Source: Takakia lepidozioides
Lineage: Eukaryota > Streptophyta > Takakiopsida > Takakiales > Takakiaceae
Direction: 5' to 3'
Assembly: GCA_030704615.1 (NCBI GenBank)
Contig: CM060731.1
Coordinates: forward strand, 46,068,001-46,128,000
Length of the DNA stretch: 60,000 nt
Within the stretch, counting starts at the first letter, position 1, and every line of letters starts with the position of its first letter. This document shows, piece after piece, positions 1 to 11,300 of the stretch. The notes beneath the pieces were generated by a model. The model was given only the letters and a program-made list of their open reading frames with translations, had not been told where the DNA came from and ran no database searches. The position numbers were made by a program, and so were the translations under genes.

Positions 1-2166
1 GTATGAAGCAATGAGTGAATTATCCCAAGTAGTGGCGGATCTTCTCCCCGTAACCAACCCACGACGTGTTGAGAGCAACCACCCGACGTCAGCTTTGCGA
101 CACTTGTGCGATGGTACCTGGGCTTTAAAACCCCCCCCCCCCCCCCCGTTTTCCTGTAAGTGGTTGTGATGGTGTGCTTCACAATGCGCAGAGCTACATT
201 GTCGCTTGGAGGCGACCACCACCCATAGGGTGGTGGTGTCTCTGCATGCTAATGAGTAGGGGAAGGCTTTATTAGGCTGAATATGGACCATCAATTGAAC
301 TTCACAAATTTAGACTATGGTTGATTTCTGGACAGGTTGACAAGTGGTTGAAGAGTGGTAATGGGCATATACCACCTCAAAAGTGGTTGTGGGTTCAATC
401 TACCCTTGGTGTCACAAAGGTGTCCATCTTAGCGAAAAGGCATGGACGGTTTGAAGGTTTGAAGGCATATGTTGAAGGATTGAACCCGGATCACATAAGA
501 GATCTCTCCGTCGTGCAGGCTGAACTCGAGACAGACGAGTCGCACGAGTGACGAGCGTGAGGATAAGATATTTCAGGTGTGAAGTTTAAATCTTGATACT
601 TGATTTTGACAAAGACCTTTTTTTTTTTTTTTTTTTTTGGTGAAAGGGTTTGGAGCCCTTGTTAGCTTTATTTATAGTTATTGCAGGGAAAAAAATTAAA
701 ACCCTTACATGCCCGTAGTCTGCCATGAGGCTTAACACAGGAGAACCATTTTCCAATGAAACATACATCCATTTATATAACAAAATCTAAACCAGAAGTG
801 TACAGAAAAGAACAATAGTACAATTGGACCAGAAGTACAATTGAAATGTCCAATTTGATCTGTGACCATTTTATTATTGTCATTTTTGGAAAGAAAACAT
901 AGGATAGAGGCTCTGGAGTGACTTTATTTGGGATTGACCAATTGAATTGCAAATTATTGTTTTATTACAAGGTCAATCTGATTTTTATTGTACATAGGTT
1001 AAGTTGTAGATTTCAGTGGATTGCTACTAAACTGTACACTGTGACTACATATGGTGGCATATGATAGTGATATGATTGTGAGATGAAAAGATAGATCAGT
1101 TAATGAATAATATTTATAATATCATTTAACGCCATAGCCTCCACTTCCACTTGTCTCTCGCTTCAGGACTACATTTTGGGGTTGGGGTTGGGGGTGCCTG
1201 CATCCATCCAGCCCACCATGCTCCTCTCTCGATACTTTATTTTCGTTTAAACTTTATTTAATTGGTTAGCACGGTATAGCATCAGTAAACTAGACACTTT
1301 CAAGTTACTGATGCAAGATAGTTGTGCGGACTTTGGTTGGGGCATCTCAGTGGGTATCAGAGGTATGGTGCAGGATGATGCAGCATATTCTTGGCAAAAT
1401 GCTCTACTTCTGACTTTCCTCCTTTACTTGGCAATGCAAAAAAGCCAAGAAAAAGCTTGGAATCCAGGTTCTACTCTACACACATGATGATGATCTCACT
1501 ACAAAACATTGGGGGTCTAGTGCTTGGTATTTGACACTTAGTGAGATTGTTGGCATGCAACTGGCTACACAACCAAGGGTGAACTCTCTGCAGTGAAGAC
1601 ACTGAAACTCTTAAACAACCTTCTTTCTAGTCTAAATCCCGAGTGCTTTGCTACATTTGGATTTCATTTTGAAGTTTGTTCAAGCTGGGATACAAACATG
1701 AATTCACATATAATTGCTGTGTTGCTGTGTGCCATGGTCTTGCATACGCAGTGTGCGTTACTGGAATCGGAAACCTTCAAGAAGATAAGATAGAGTAACC
1801 TCCTTTGCTTGCTCAGATGATAGTGGCTTCAGGAGAAACTTATCAAGGGAGCAGGTAAGAGGAGGCTCATGCCTCATCAAAAAGCTATTTGGTGGTAATT
1901 GCAACTTGTAAGGACCATCACACCTTAACAGCTAGCAACAAATAGTCTAAAACCGTGTTTGCTTACAACACACGGTGTTTGCTGCAACCCTGTTGGTTTA
2001 TGAACACTAGCCTCATACTCATAATTCTCTTTGAAACCATTGGTGATCTCTCTAATGGGACCTCAAAAAGGCCACTCTTGCAGTTTGCTATTACATACAT
2101 GTGCAATGTGGAGATATCAACAAAGAGAGATGAGGAGGAGAGGGGTAGAAGGTGAAATGCATCAGT
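1..2166. other. CEP104 3' flank, no gene recognised
   Basis: AT-rich and without a convincing coding region. A 17-C run lies at 131-147. A small plus-strand frame at 321-551 (76 residues, including VQSTLGVTKVSILAKRHGRF) has no recognisable family. Confidence 0.5.
617..700 (-). mobile_element. Possible 3' end of an L1-type LINE with poly(A)
   Basis: Read on the minus strand there is an AATAAA signal, then a Pro/Lys-codon-like stretch, then about 22 A residues. This resembles plant L1 LINE 3' ends. No coding part is attached, and a processed transcript is equally possible. Confidence 0.3.
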
Positions 2167-2383
2167 TTAACTTGCTTGTGCCAAGGTTCGGGGGTTTTTG
2201 AGACAGCCAGGGGGCTTGAGTATGTGCTCTCGCCAACCTGCATCACCAGGCTGTACCGTGTGGCGGCATAGTGGGCATCGAACAAACTTGTGTTGCTTGG
2301 ACCTCCGACAATCTTTGCTCTTTTGGTGTGCTGGCAACCGTAGTTCTGCGACCGCCAGGTAACATCTCTGACACTCCACATGC
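2167..2383 (-). CDS. CEP104: CEP104 exon 18 (last zinc fingers and stop)
   Basis: Opens with the base that completes Arg after exon 17, then HVECQRCYLAVAELRLPAHQ, RCPLCRHTVQPGDAGWREH and PPGCLKNPRTLAQAS, then TAA. Matches human CYRCSEAVFKEELPRHIK and CPLCHENFSPGEEAWKAH. It stops soon after the final finger and lacks the long basic tail with the EB1-binding SKIP motif of the human protein. Confidence 0.93.
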
Positions 2384-5300
2384 CTGCACAGTTATATGTT
2401 GGTCCCATCAAGTTGAGATGATGAAATGGCAGTCCACCTTCAAATCCTACACCAAAAGTTCTTGAGCTGCATGATGAAATCTGTGCATCGGCATTGCCTA
2501 GCTGGCCTCAGGCACAAACATCAAAGCAAAACATGTAGCTTACTTTTCCTTTAGTGATTTCAAAAAAATCTCCTGCGGTACAAGTTCCTCGAAGGACTGT
2601 TACAGATTTTGTGTGGGCCAACAATGGAAGTTGATGCTCATCAGGTCAGCAAGTCTCAGGTCTCAGGTCTCACTTGGACAGAATTCTTTTCAGTGATAAT
2701 GTCTGATCTCATTGAAAATTAAAACAGGTGTCCACATTTAACATAAGCTGATAATGGTCAATGATGGATGATTGGCTGGCTCACCATCCATATCCTCATG
2801 CGACCATTGTACATCACTTTAATTGATTGTTGTGTACTTTCTTTTATTCATCTTTCTCAAACTGGCTTTGCGGTGAGGTGGAGGCTGAGAACCCCACAGA
2901 TTCCAATGCACACATGTGTTTGCTGAAGGTCCAAAAATAAGCCACAATGGACACACAGACTCACCAGCAGCTGGGGAGAAAATACATACTGGATTGATGT
3001 GACATACTTGTCACATCTTACAATATACCTGTTGTACGTTCTTCCAAACCACATTCCCACTCAGAGAAGGGCTGCGAGGGGGATACTCAGAATACTGGAT
3101 ATGTAACCTTACCTTTTCTTGGACGCACATTCAAACAACAAATGGTCTTTCAGAGAAGAGATCTCAACAATTTGCCGGCAATTGCTGCAGCTCACAAGCA
3201 TGGGACACTTCTGGCAGAAATGGAGGTCCAAATTATCCCCTTCCAGAAATCGTGTATCTTGTTTGCCACAAAAGAGGCATGAGTCAGCGCTGTCGTCCTT
3301 GTCCATTCCCAATGCATCATCCTCTCCCTGTCCACCAATTTGACTACAACCAACTTATTTTCAAGATTAGTGCAAAAATATAATCTGCTCACAGTGACAA
3401 ATTCGATTACTCATGGAGCCTCAGTTATGTGCAGCGAGAACCCTGTCCAACCTGTCAGGAATTGAAGGTGAGAAGGTGTACTCCTATGTCTGAGACAGTC
3501 CCAGAAACTTGAACCCTAAGCACCTAGAACACAGGAGCAGGCTATGACCAGTTCTTTTGGTCAATTTAAGCTCATTAAAACACCAATTCCCATAAAAAAA
3601 GGCCTTCATGACATTGCCATTTGGAAAAACCAGTGTGGCAAGAGCTCTCCAAACTATGAAAAACTGGAATATTTCACAACACCTCATACATCTAAAATGC
3701 ATGACACACATGAGGTCCTTCTGGAGATGTCAGCCACATGTGTTCGTAAGGGAGAAACTAGTGGGGACAGGTAGATTTTTCTTACAATTAGAGGAGTCCA
3801 ATATAGCCCAATATCTGGACATTGGATAGTCACAATAAAGTACCAAGCAGACTAAAGTGTTTGAATAAAATATAGGCAAGGCAATGCTAAAGCAAATATG
3901 GGCAAGCCATGGATAGAGCAGAACTTAATGCAGATCATTCAGAATGTACTTTCGAGGTGGTTAAGGAAGGGGATAGAGCATTCCCCCTTATTATCATTCT
4001 CTTGTGTCAGCCCAAGAGCAGTGGACAGTTATCTCCTTGCTTGTTATGGGCCTTGGCATGATACACACACATAAAGTGGCATATAAGGTTCATATATCAG
4101 CTTGTAAGGGGATGCCATAAATATCAAGTATTTTGCACTAGTAAAGTTAGGAGGCATCAGTGAAGTGGAATATTTTTTTATTGGGCTGCATACCTGAGGA
4201 GCATCATTTGTCAAGTCCAAGGAGGCCTCTCCTTCCAACCATTGGTTTTGTTGCAACACACAATTTGAGTTCAAAACAGTCCCATTCACACTTGCAAGCT
4301 CTCCACTTTGTGATCCACCCTGTGACTGTACCAATGCCAGCAGTCAACACCTCACCTAAAGGACAAGGTTCTCAGTTTGGGTGCCTCACCTCTCTCCCTT
4401 CCAATACTCCTTTGCTGCTCACTTTGCTTCTACTTAAACAATGAGGTGAAAGAACGTCATCGAAAATTCTGATCACCCTAGTTGTCAAGAATGTAGCATC
4501 TAGACAGTCTGGATAAGAGTTTTTATAATGACAAGAAAGTAGTATCCTCTTCACGAAAAACAAGTAATCAGATGCTGTGTTGTCCCCAGATCATGTACTC
4601 GCCTATTGTAGGCCCTTGAGAAATGACATTTTAAGCACCAAAATTCACAAACGCTTAGCATTGTCATCTCTGGCAAGACAATAGCTTACAATACGTATGC
4701 TGAAAGAAGGCATATGCTAACCTCAGATACAAAAGAGGTATTATCTTCACAGCCTTCCTGTGAGTTTTGTTGGCTTGATTGAGAGAGCTGTTGAACAATT
4801 GGCATCTCACATCCTTTCTCTGCAGTCACTTCCAGCCCTGACTGTGCTGCCAGGAGAGAGACAAAAACAATTCAGACATTGAAAACGTTCCTCATCTCCC
4901 TTGAGTATATTAACGGGTAGAGCTCTCAATCACTGAGAGGGGACTCCCAACGTTTTAGGATGCCCGTCCCCAGAGAGCCATCCCTCTAGAGAATCTTGAG
5001 TTACCCACACATAACAACTACATCAGAATGGAATATCAAAAGTGACAAAATGCTTTAGGTGCAAAAGTTACCATCCAGAGCAGTCATCCTATATCAGAAG
5101 TAGAACATCAAAAGTTGTAGCAAGTGCTTAGGGCAGCCAATGGCAAAAAACTGTAATGTGAAGGGACAGTCATGGTAAGGAGCACACAAACCTGTGAAAG
5201 CAATTCTCTCTTCATCTCTCCCCTGCAGTCCTGGCTCTATCCCTCGCTACTTACCCATTCTCCTTCCTCCTCCTGCAGTGGCATGTTTTGAAGTGTGTTT

Positions 5301-8300
5301 CCAGAAAATAACCTCCCTCTCAACAAAAAGGAAGTCCTATACCTGGGCTGAAGTGCTTGAAGATCTTGTTGATTTGCTGGAGCTCCTGATAGTGTGTCCA
5401 CGGCCCTTGTCATGGCCATTGGCAAGTTCCTCAGGTTGCTCATCAACCATGGAGTGAAGCCCCAAACTTTTAGATCTTTTAGAGGACCCCACAGGTGTGT
5501 CATCAAAGCTGAACGGCATCAACTTTGTAGGGACTCTGAGACTAGGTAGCAGGTCATCTGAGGAAGCTCGGTCTCCTCCAGGATGACTCTCGTCCAATTT
5601 TTCAGTTTCATGCGTCACTTTTCCCACCACATGCTTAGATCTTTTGGAGGTTCCCACAAGCTTCTCATCAAAACTGAACTGCATCATTTTTTGAGGGCAT
5701 CTGAGAATAGGCATTGGGCCATCAGAGGAAGACGGATCCCCACCAGGACAGTGGTTCTCCAGTTTTTGGGTTTCATGCGCCACTCTTTCAAAATTACCTG
5801 TCAAAACCTGCACTTAGAAATCATGCCAAACCCATGAACCATGTTATTGTGGATCTGCAATCATTGAGCTTTCAATCGAAGAACTTTGACTCAACGGTCA
5901 CATGGTCGACACACCTCTGAAACGATTAAGGTTGAAGGAGGGAAACCAACCTCATGAATAACAGGTCTGACGCCTTTTAAGTACTTCTCAACAGGTGCCC
6001 CCATCAGTCTGTAGACCTCTGTTGTCACCTTCACAGCTGCATTCCTCACGTCTCCGTTGGGACTATTGAATGCCTGGCCCACAAAAGACATGAGAGCCTC
6101 TGACGGAAACCCCATGCGATTTGGAGGTTGTAATCCATATGCAGGTATTGCAGCTAGAAGCAACTGCAGGCGCCCCAAGACTGGCCTCCATATCCCCTGG
6201 CCACGTATACAGTCTGGTCAGTGCCCCAACACATGCCCTCTTGGAAAGCATAAAAATCACTGTAACTTTTTTGGAGAGGTTCAAGACAATGCCCAAAGCT
6301 CTGGCCCTTTGGGGATTTTCTTGTTGGGTGGTTGGGCAGATCTAATCAATGCTGTGGCTCATTCATTGATTTTTGAGACAATCTGGAAAACCACAATTAA
6401 GTTCAATTTTACACCAAGTCCACTGGAGGGAGCCTCCTGCAACATGCATGCGATTGACCAGTGTCTGAACATAGCAGACAAAGGAGAAGGTGGGGCCAGG
6501 AGAGAGCAGATTGGAGGCACTATGATCACTAGGGGGACATAATAGTCAAACATATGGAGGTCTCAAGACGTCCCTCATGGCTGAAGAGCTCATTTTACAC
6601 AGACTCCAGATTGATGGCTTAGAGAAGCCACACCCATCAGTCATCAGAGTCCACAGGGATGAATTAGCCATCATCAGCCATAAACTCAATATTGTACTGT
6701 GGATTCAAGCCATTGAATCAACATCATGCACCTTCAATCCGCTTAGAAGCATTACGGACTCTGAGATTATGTCCAGATTGGTAGATCCTTTTACCTGGCA
6801 GGCTAGCATCTAGATAACACTCCCTCAAACATAAGGAGGAAGGAGTAAAGGAATTCCATTCCTTTGCCAAGTACTTGACGTCGTTAACGAAAAAGCTGTT
6901 AGGAGACTTGCATACATACATATGCTTCCTGAAGCTAACCTTACCTGTACACAAGCATAGACGTTCTTGTGGAATGTACCTGATTTTTCGTTGGTCGCAG
7001 TAGTGGAACAGAAACAATATGAAGACCAATCTCCTTCTTGGATGCAAGAAACATTAGCGATTCTGAAGAAGCCTCCCTTGAGCGTGCATTTGAGTCTCCT
7101 AATTTTTCCAGAAGAATGTTGACCAAATCGCTCATACAATTCTGGAGGTCTCTGCTCGGCACTTCAGATGAGTACCTTGTCACAAAGGCACGTAACAACT
7201 GCAGAGGAGAACCACTGTTTCAAGATATAGCTCAATAGCCATCTTCACTGATTGTGCATCCAAGAATGAAAGACATTACACAAATGAGAGAAAAATAAAC
7301 AAAAGAAGAATTAGAAGAAAAAGAAGACATTAATACAGACTGGAGGGCCTCTGGCTGGGAACAAGAGATCCAAGCTGGAGAGCGTGGAGGTAGGTGTCTA
7401 GGAGATCGTCAAAATCAAAACTCTGCCAGGTTCCACTGGTTTTTGTCAAAAAAAGCTCAGATACTTCATGCCTCGTGCATGGACGAGAGAAAGAAAGAGA
7501 AAAATTGTGTACAACGTCCAACTTGAGGGAGAGAGAGAGTTGACCTGCATAGAACTATTAAACACGTTTGCGACTCTGTCATTAAGAGCTCGAATCAGCA
7601 CCTTGTGCAACACTCTGTTGACAACAGCACCCCTCAACACACCATCATTATTGAAGTCATCCAAGAGTTCAATATCAAACTAACCGTCAGAAAGTTGTTT
7701 TGGGGACTGTAGAAGATGGGACCAAACCTTCCATAGCATTACAGAGACGATAAACATGCTAAGACCCCAATGTGCTTGACTTGCACAACATACTTCAACT
7801 TCCTGACCCTTCATTTTTTCCAGAATATCAGATCGTTAGTCTAAAAATAGCTGCATTTCATAGGCACTTACAAAAATTAAACACATCTCAAATACAGTCA
7901 CAAATGCCACAACTGGCAGGCTATGTTTGAATCAAATGACTTTTTCTGTCTGTTCCTGAAATGATCATTTCTTTGATCATTTCTTGCCCTCACAACATCT
8001 ATGAGGCTCAAAGCTGCAGGTTTCAGGAACTCCTGGTATGCTCGAGTGGACAGTTTATTTCAACGTAACGGACTTTCTACTGCTTTCCTATTACCAATGA
8101 ACCCAGATGAGGTGGACATCACATCCAGACATGACCGCAACAGACTCATTCGGAGAGAGCTTATGGAATTACATGTCAAGAGAACTTGGATGCTACCCAA
8201 TCTCACTACAAAGCTCCACTTCTATCGAGAGACATTCTTGGTGCTCCGCGATGATAGAATCTTGAGACCAAATTACCTTTCAGCACCCTTATCTCCTTCC

Positions 8301-11300
8301 CTCTTGAGGGCATTGGGGCGGTTCAGGGTGGGTTCCCACAACCTACGGATAGATTGTACTCATAAGACGTTGTTTGCCGTAGCCTTGTGGCCATTGACCC
8401 CGCGCCCAGTTTGAGCGGGAACAAAAGGGACAGAACCTACCTCTGTCAGGGGCTGACGTTGGTAGTAAGACTTACCTTCATATATAGAATTAATCCGGGT
8501 TTTCCAGATATCCTCTAGAAATCCCTTCACACAAGCATCAATCTGCTGTGTGTGATTTGCCCAAAAACTAGGCCTCAGGAGGGCCTGGGCTTTTGGCTCA
8601 GCCTCGAGACTTTCAAAGTTGGTAAACAGGGGTACAGGCACAATTCCCTTGAAGAGAGCGTCTCTTTGGTGAGAGAACCCCGGACAGTGTATCAGAAAAA
8701 GAATACTGTCTTCAGATTGGCCACACAACGGGCAATTGCACTCTCCCTTTCCTCTCTGCTTCTGTTTGCTGTTCAAAGGTAGGCTTCCTGCCCTGAGTTT
8801 AAATTGCAGTCTAGTGCCGAGAGTGGGTAGACCCTTGAGGTCATCCAAGATGTCCTCCCCCATGTCACAGACTGGAAACAAGTTCAGGGAAGTTTTCTGC
8901 CTAACTTCATTTTCATCAGACAATCTCATGGCAACAGGCATGGCTGAGGACACTACAGCCTCTAAGTCAGATTTATCCAGCAGGGTCAAGACTTGCGGAT
9001 CCAGGTCCAGGTCCTTGAGGATCTCTTCTACTCTCTTCTGCCAGGACTTAGCCTGTTTGACAGGGCGGTCCTGTTTCCAAGATATAGAGTCGATTAACTT
9101 AGGATATCTGGTGTTGGGCATATGTTGCAGCTGACCCCACCATCTGACCTTGAATTCATCTCGTCGGGAGCTTAAGGACGGAATGCCAAACTCACCCCAA
9201 ACAGCCACATTGGCTGTTTTGGAGCATGCTGACATACACTCCTTAAGCACCCCCACTTGAATGGATTCTAGAGACTTAGCCTGGTTGGAGTTATCAACCC
9301 ATATAGCAGATCCGTACTCCACGGATAGAGACTGGCAGATGGGAAAACCTGCAACGGGAGGACCGCCTATGTCCAGCTTGCATAGGGCGCAGCAAGGAAA
9401 TTGAAACTGAAGAACACTTCTTCTTCTACTGCCCTCTATACTACGAGATCCGTGGGAGATTTCACTGTTTATTCAGTGGAACCCAAACTCTCACTGATGT
9501 CTTTCACTATGAGGATCAAAAATGCGTGGCAGCCTACCTACACGAGGCCTTCACCCTTAGACAATCGCTAGAACATTAATTGTGGTTTCTGGATTTGTTC
9601 CTCTCTCATGTTTTCTTCCATTTTGTCCCATAAGCTCTACGAGCTTTCCGCGGACGTTATAAAGCACCATTTCATTTCATTTCTTTCAATTCATAGTACA
9701 TGACTCCAAACAACCTTCAGAGTGTGAAACAATATGTCAATGTCACACCCCTTTTTACAAGCTGGTAACCCACTAGGGTCTGTGGTCGGTACTCAGTGCC
9801 AGCAGGTTGGTGGTGATGGTTGATTTGAACAAACCTGAAAGCAGAAAGCGCGTCACCTGCAAACTGCTTGGACTTCACTTCCTGTATAATAAATTGAAGG
9901 GCTTTCTCACGCAGCTGCCATTGTTTACTGTGCAAGCATTCCACATAGTACAGGTCTAGTATTGCCAAGAGAGGTCCAGCCTCACTCATCACTGCCTCAG
10001 TGAGGGGTTCTGGTGTAAGTAGATCCTCAGGAGAGGGACGGGTGCGTGGTGGGTGCATTGCTGGCGCCCCCTTCTGATTTGAGAATGTCGCTGATATTTT
10101 TGGAAGCTTAGCTGGTGATTCACTCTGGTTGGAGAATGGTGGTAACATTGTGAGATGCATCTCAGGTGCTCCATCCTCATTGGAGAATATGGGTGCCATT
10201 GGTGGAAGCATCTCTGGTGACTCATCCTGATTGGAAAATGTGGTTGCCGTTGTAGAAATAATCTCTGGTGGCCCATTCTGATTGGAAAATGTTGTTGCCA
10301 TTGTTGAAAGGGTGCCTGTTGGATGGTTGTGATTGGGCAGTGTAGATGCAATTGACAAGAGTGTAGTTGGCGAGTCATTCTGGTTTGGGAAGGTTGAAAC
10401 CATAGTTGGAAGTATGGTCGGAGAACCGTTCCGATTAGAGAACATTTGCACCATTGTTGGATTCATGCCTGTCGAAAAATCCTGCATGGAGAACATTGCT
10501 GGTGCTGTGCTGTGATTGGAGATAGATGGCACTGTGGTTACTGGTACTACTGCTGGAAGGGCTGATGGTGGCACATTCTGATTGGGAAAGGTTGGTGTAA
10601 TCTCTGGGAGCATGGATGCTGGCCCATTCTGAGTGGAAAACATCCCTACTATTGCTGGAAGCATGGTTGTTGGCCCATTTTTGTTGGAGAATGTTGGTGC
10701 AACTGTTGGATACATTGGTAGCAGTCCATTCTGACTGGAAAATGCTGGCGTCATTGTCGGAAGCATGGTTGTTGGCCCATTTTGATTCAGTGGTGTTGGG
10801 GCCATCGAGAACATTGATGCCATGGTTGAGTGTGTGGTTGGTAGCTCACTCTCATTACAGTATGCTGCTGCAATTGTTGAAAGGGTGGGTGCTGGTCCAC
10901 TTAAATTGGAGAATGTCATTCCCATTGATGGAAGCCTGCCCGGCGGCCCATTCTGATGTGAGGATGTTCGCACCATTGTTTGAAGCATGGCCAAGGGCCC
11001 ATTCTGATTGGAGAATGTTGGTGCCATCGTCGGAAGCGCTTGTGGCCTAATCTGATTACAGTATGCAGGTGCCATTGCTGGAAATACTGTTGCCGACATG
11101 TTCTGACAGGGGAATGCTGGTGGGACTGGTTCACTCATCGCTGCAGGTAACAAGTTGGGTGCTGTCATAGCTGGTATAAATGGGTCTGGAAAAACAGTAA
11201 AGACAAGATGTTAAGTCAAAGGTAATCACTTGACAGAAAACCAACTTGCCTGGAAATCTTAATAGTTGTCCAAAAGACACTATGATAAGACGCATGAGCT

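Larger units (their letters stand above)
7986..9690 (+). mobile_element. LINE B copy 2, 5'-truncated, split by LINE A
   Basis: LINE B begins in the C-terminal part of its ORF (RLKAAGFRNSWYARVDSLF) and reaches GSHNLRI. It is then interrupted by a LINE A insert (8354-9320) and resumes with RIETGRWENLQREDRLCPAC, a CPAC...EEHFFFYC zinc finger, a stop, and the 3' end with the AAGCTCTACGAGCTT palindrome and (CATTT)n tail. Lies in the intron between CEP104 exons 10 and 11, antisense to the gene. Confidence 0.88.

Noticed and set aside
131-147. Poly-C run as a regulatory feature
   Set aside because: A 17-base homopolymer is more likely a sequencing or assembly artefact; nothing around it supports a function.
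8360-9322. A 320-residue open frame as an independent gene
   Set aside because: It is the C-terminal end of LINE A (CPLCGQ zinc motif, EYGSAIWVD) inserted in LINE B.
10616-11050. Plus-strand frame of 144 residues
   Set aside because: Antisense shadow of the CEP104 repeat exon; its periodicity comes from the 51-bp repeat.
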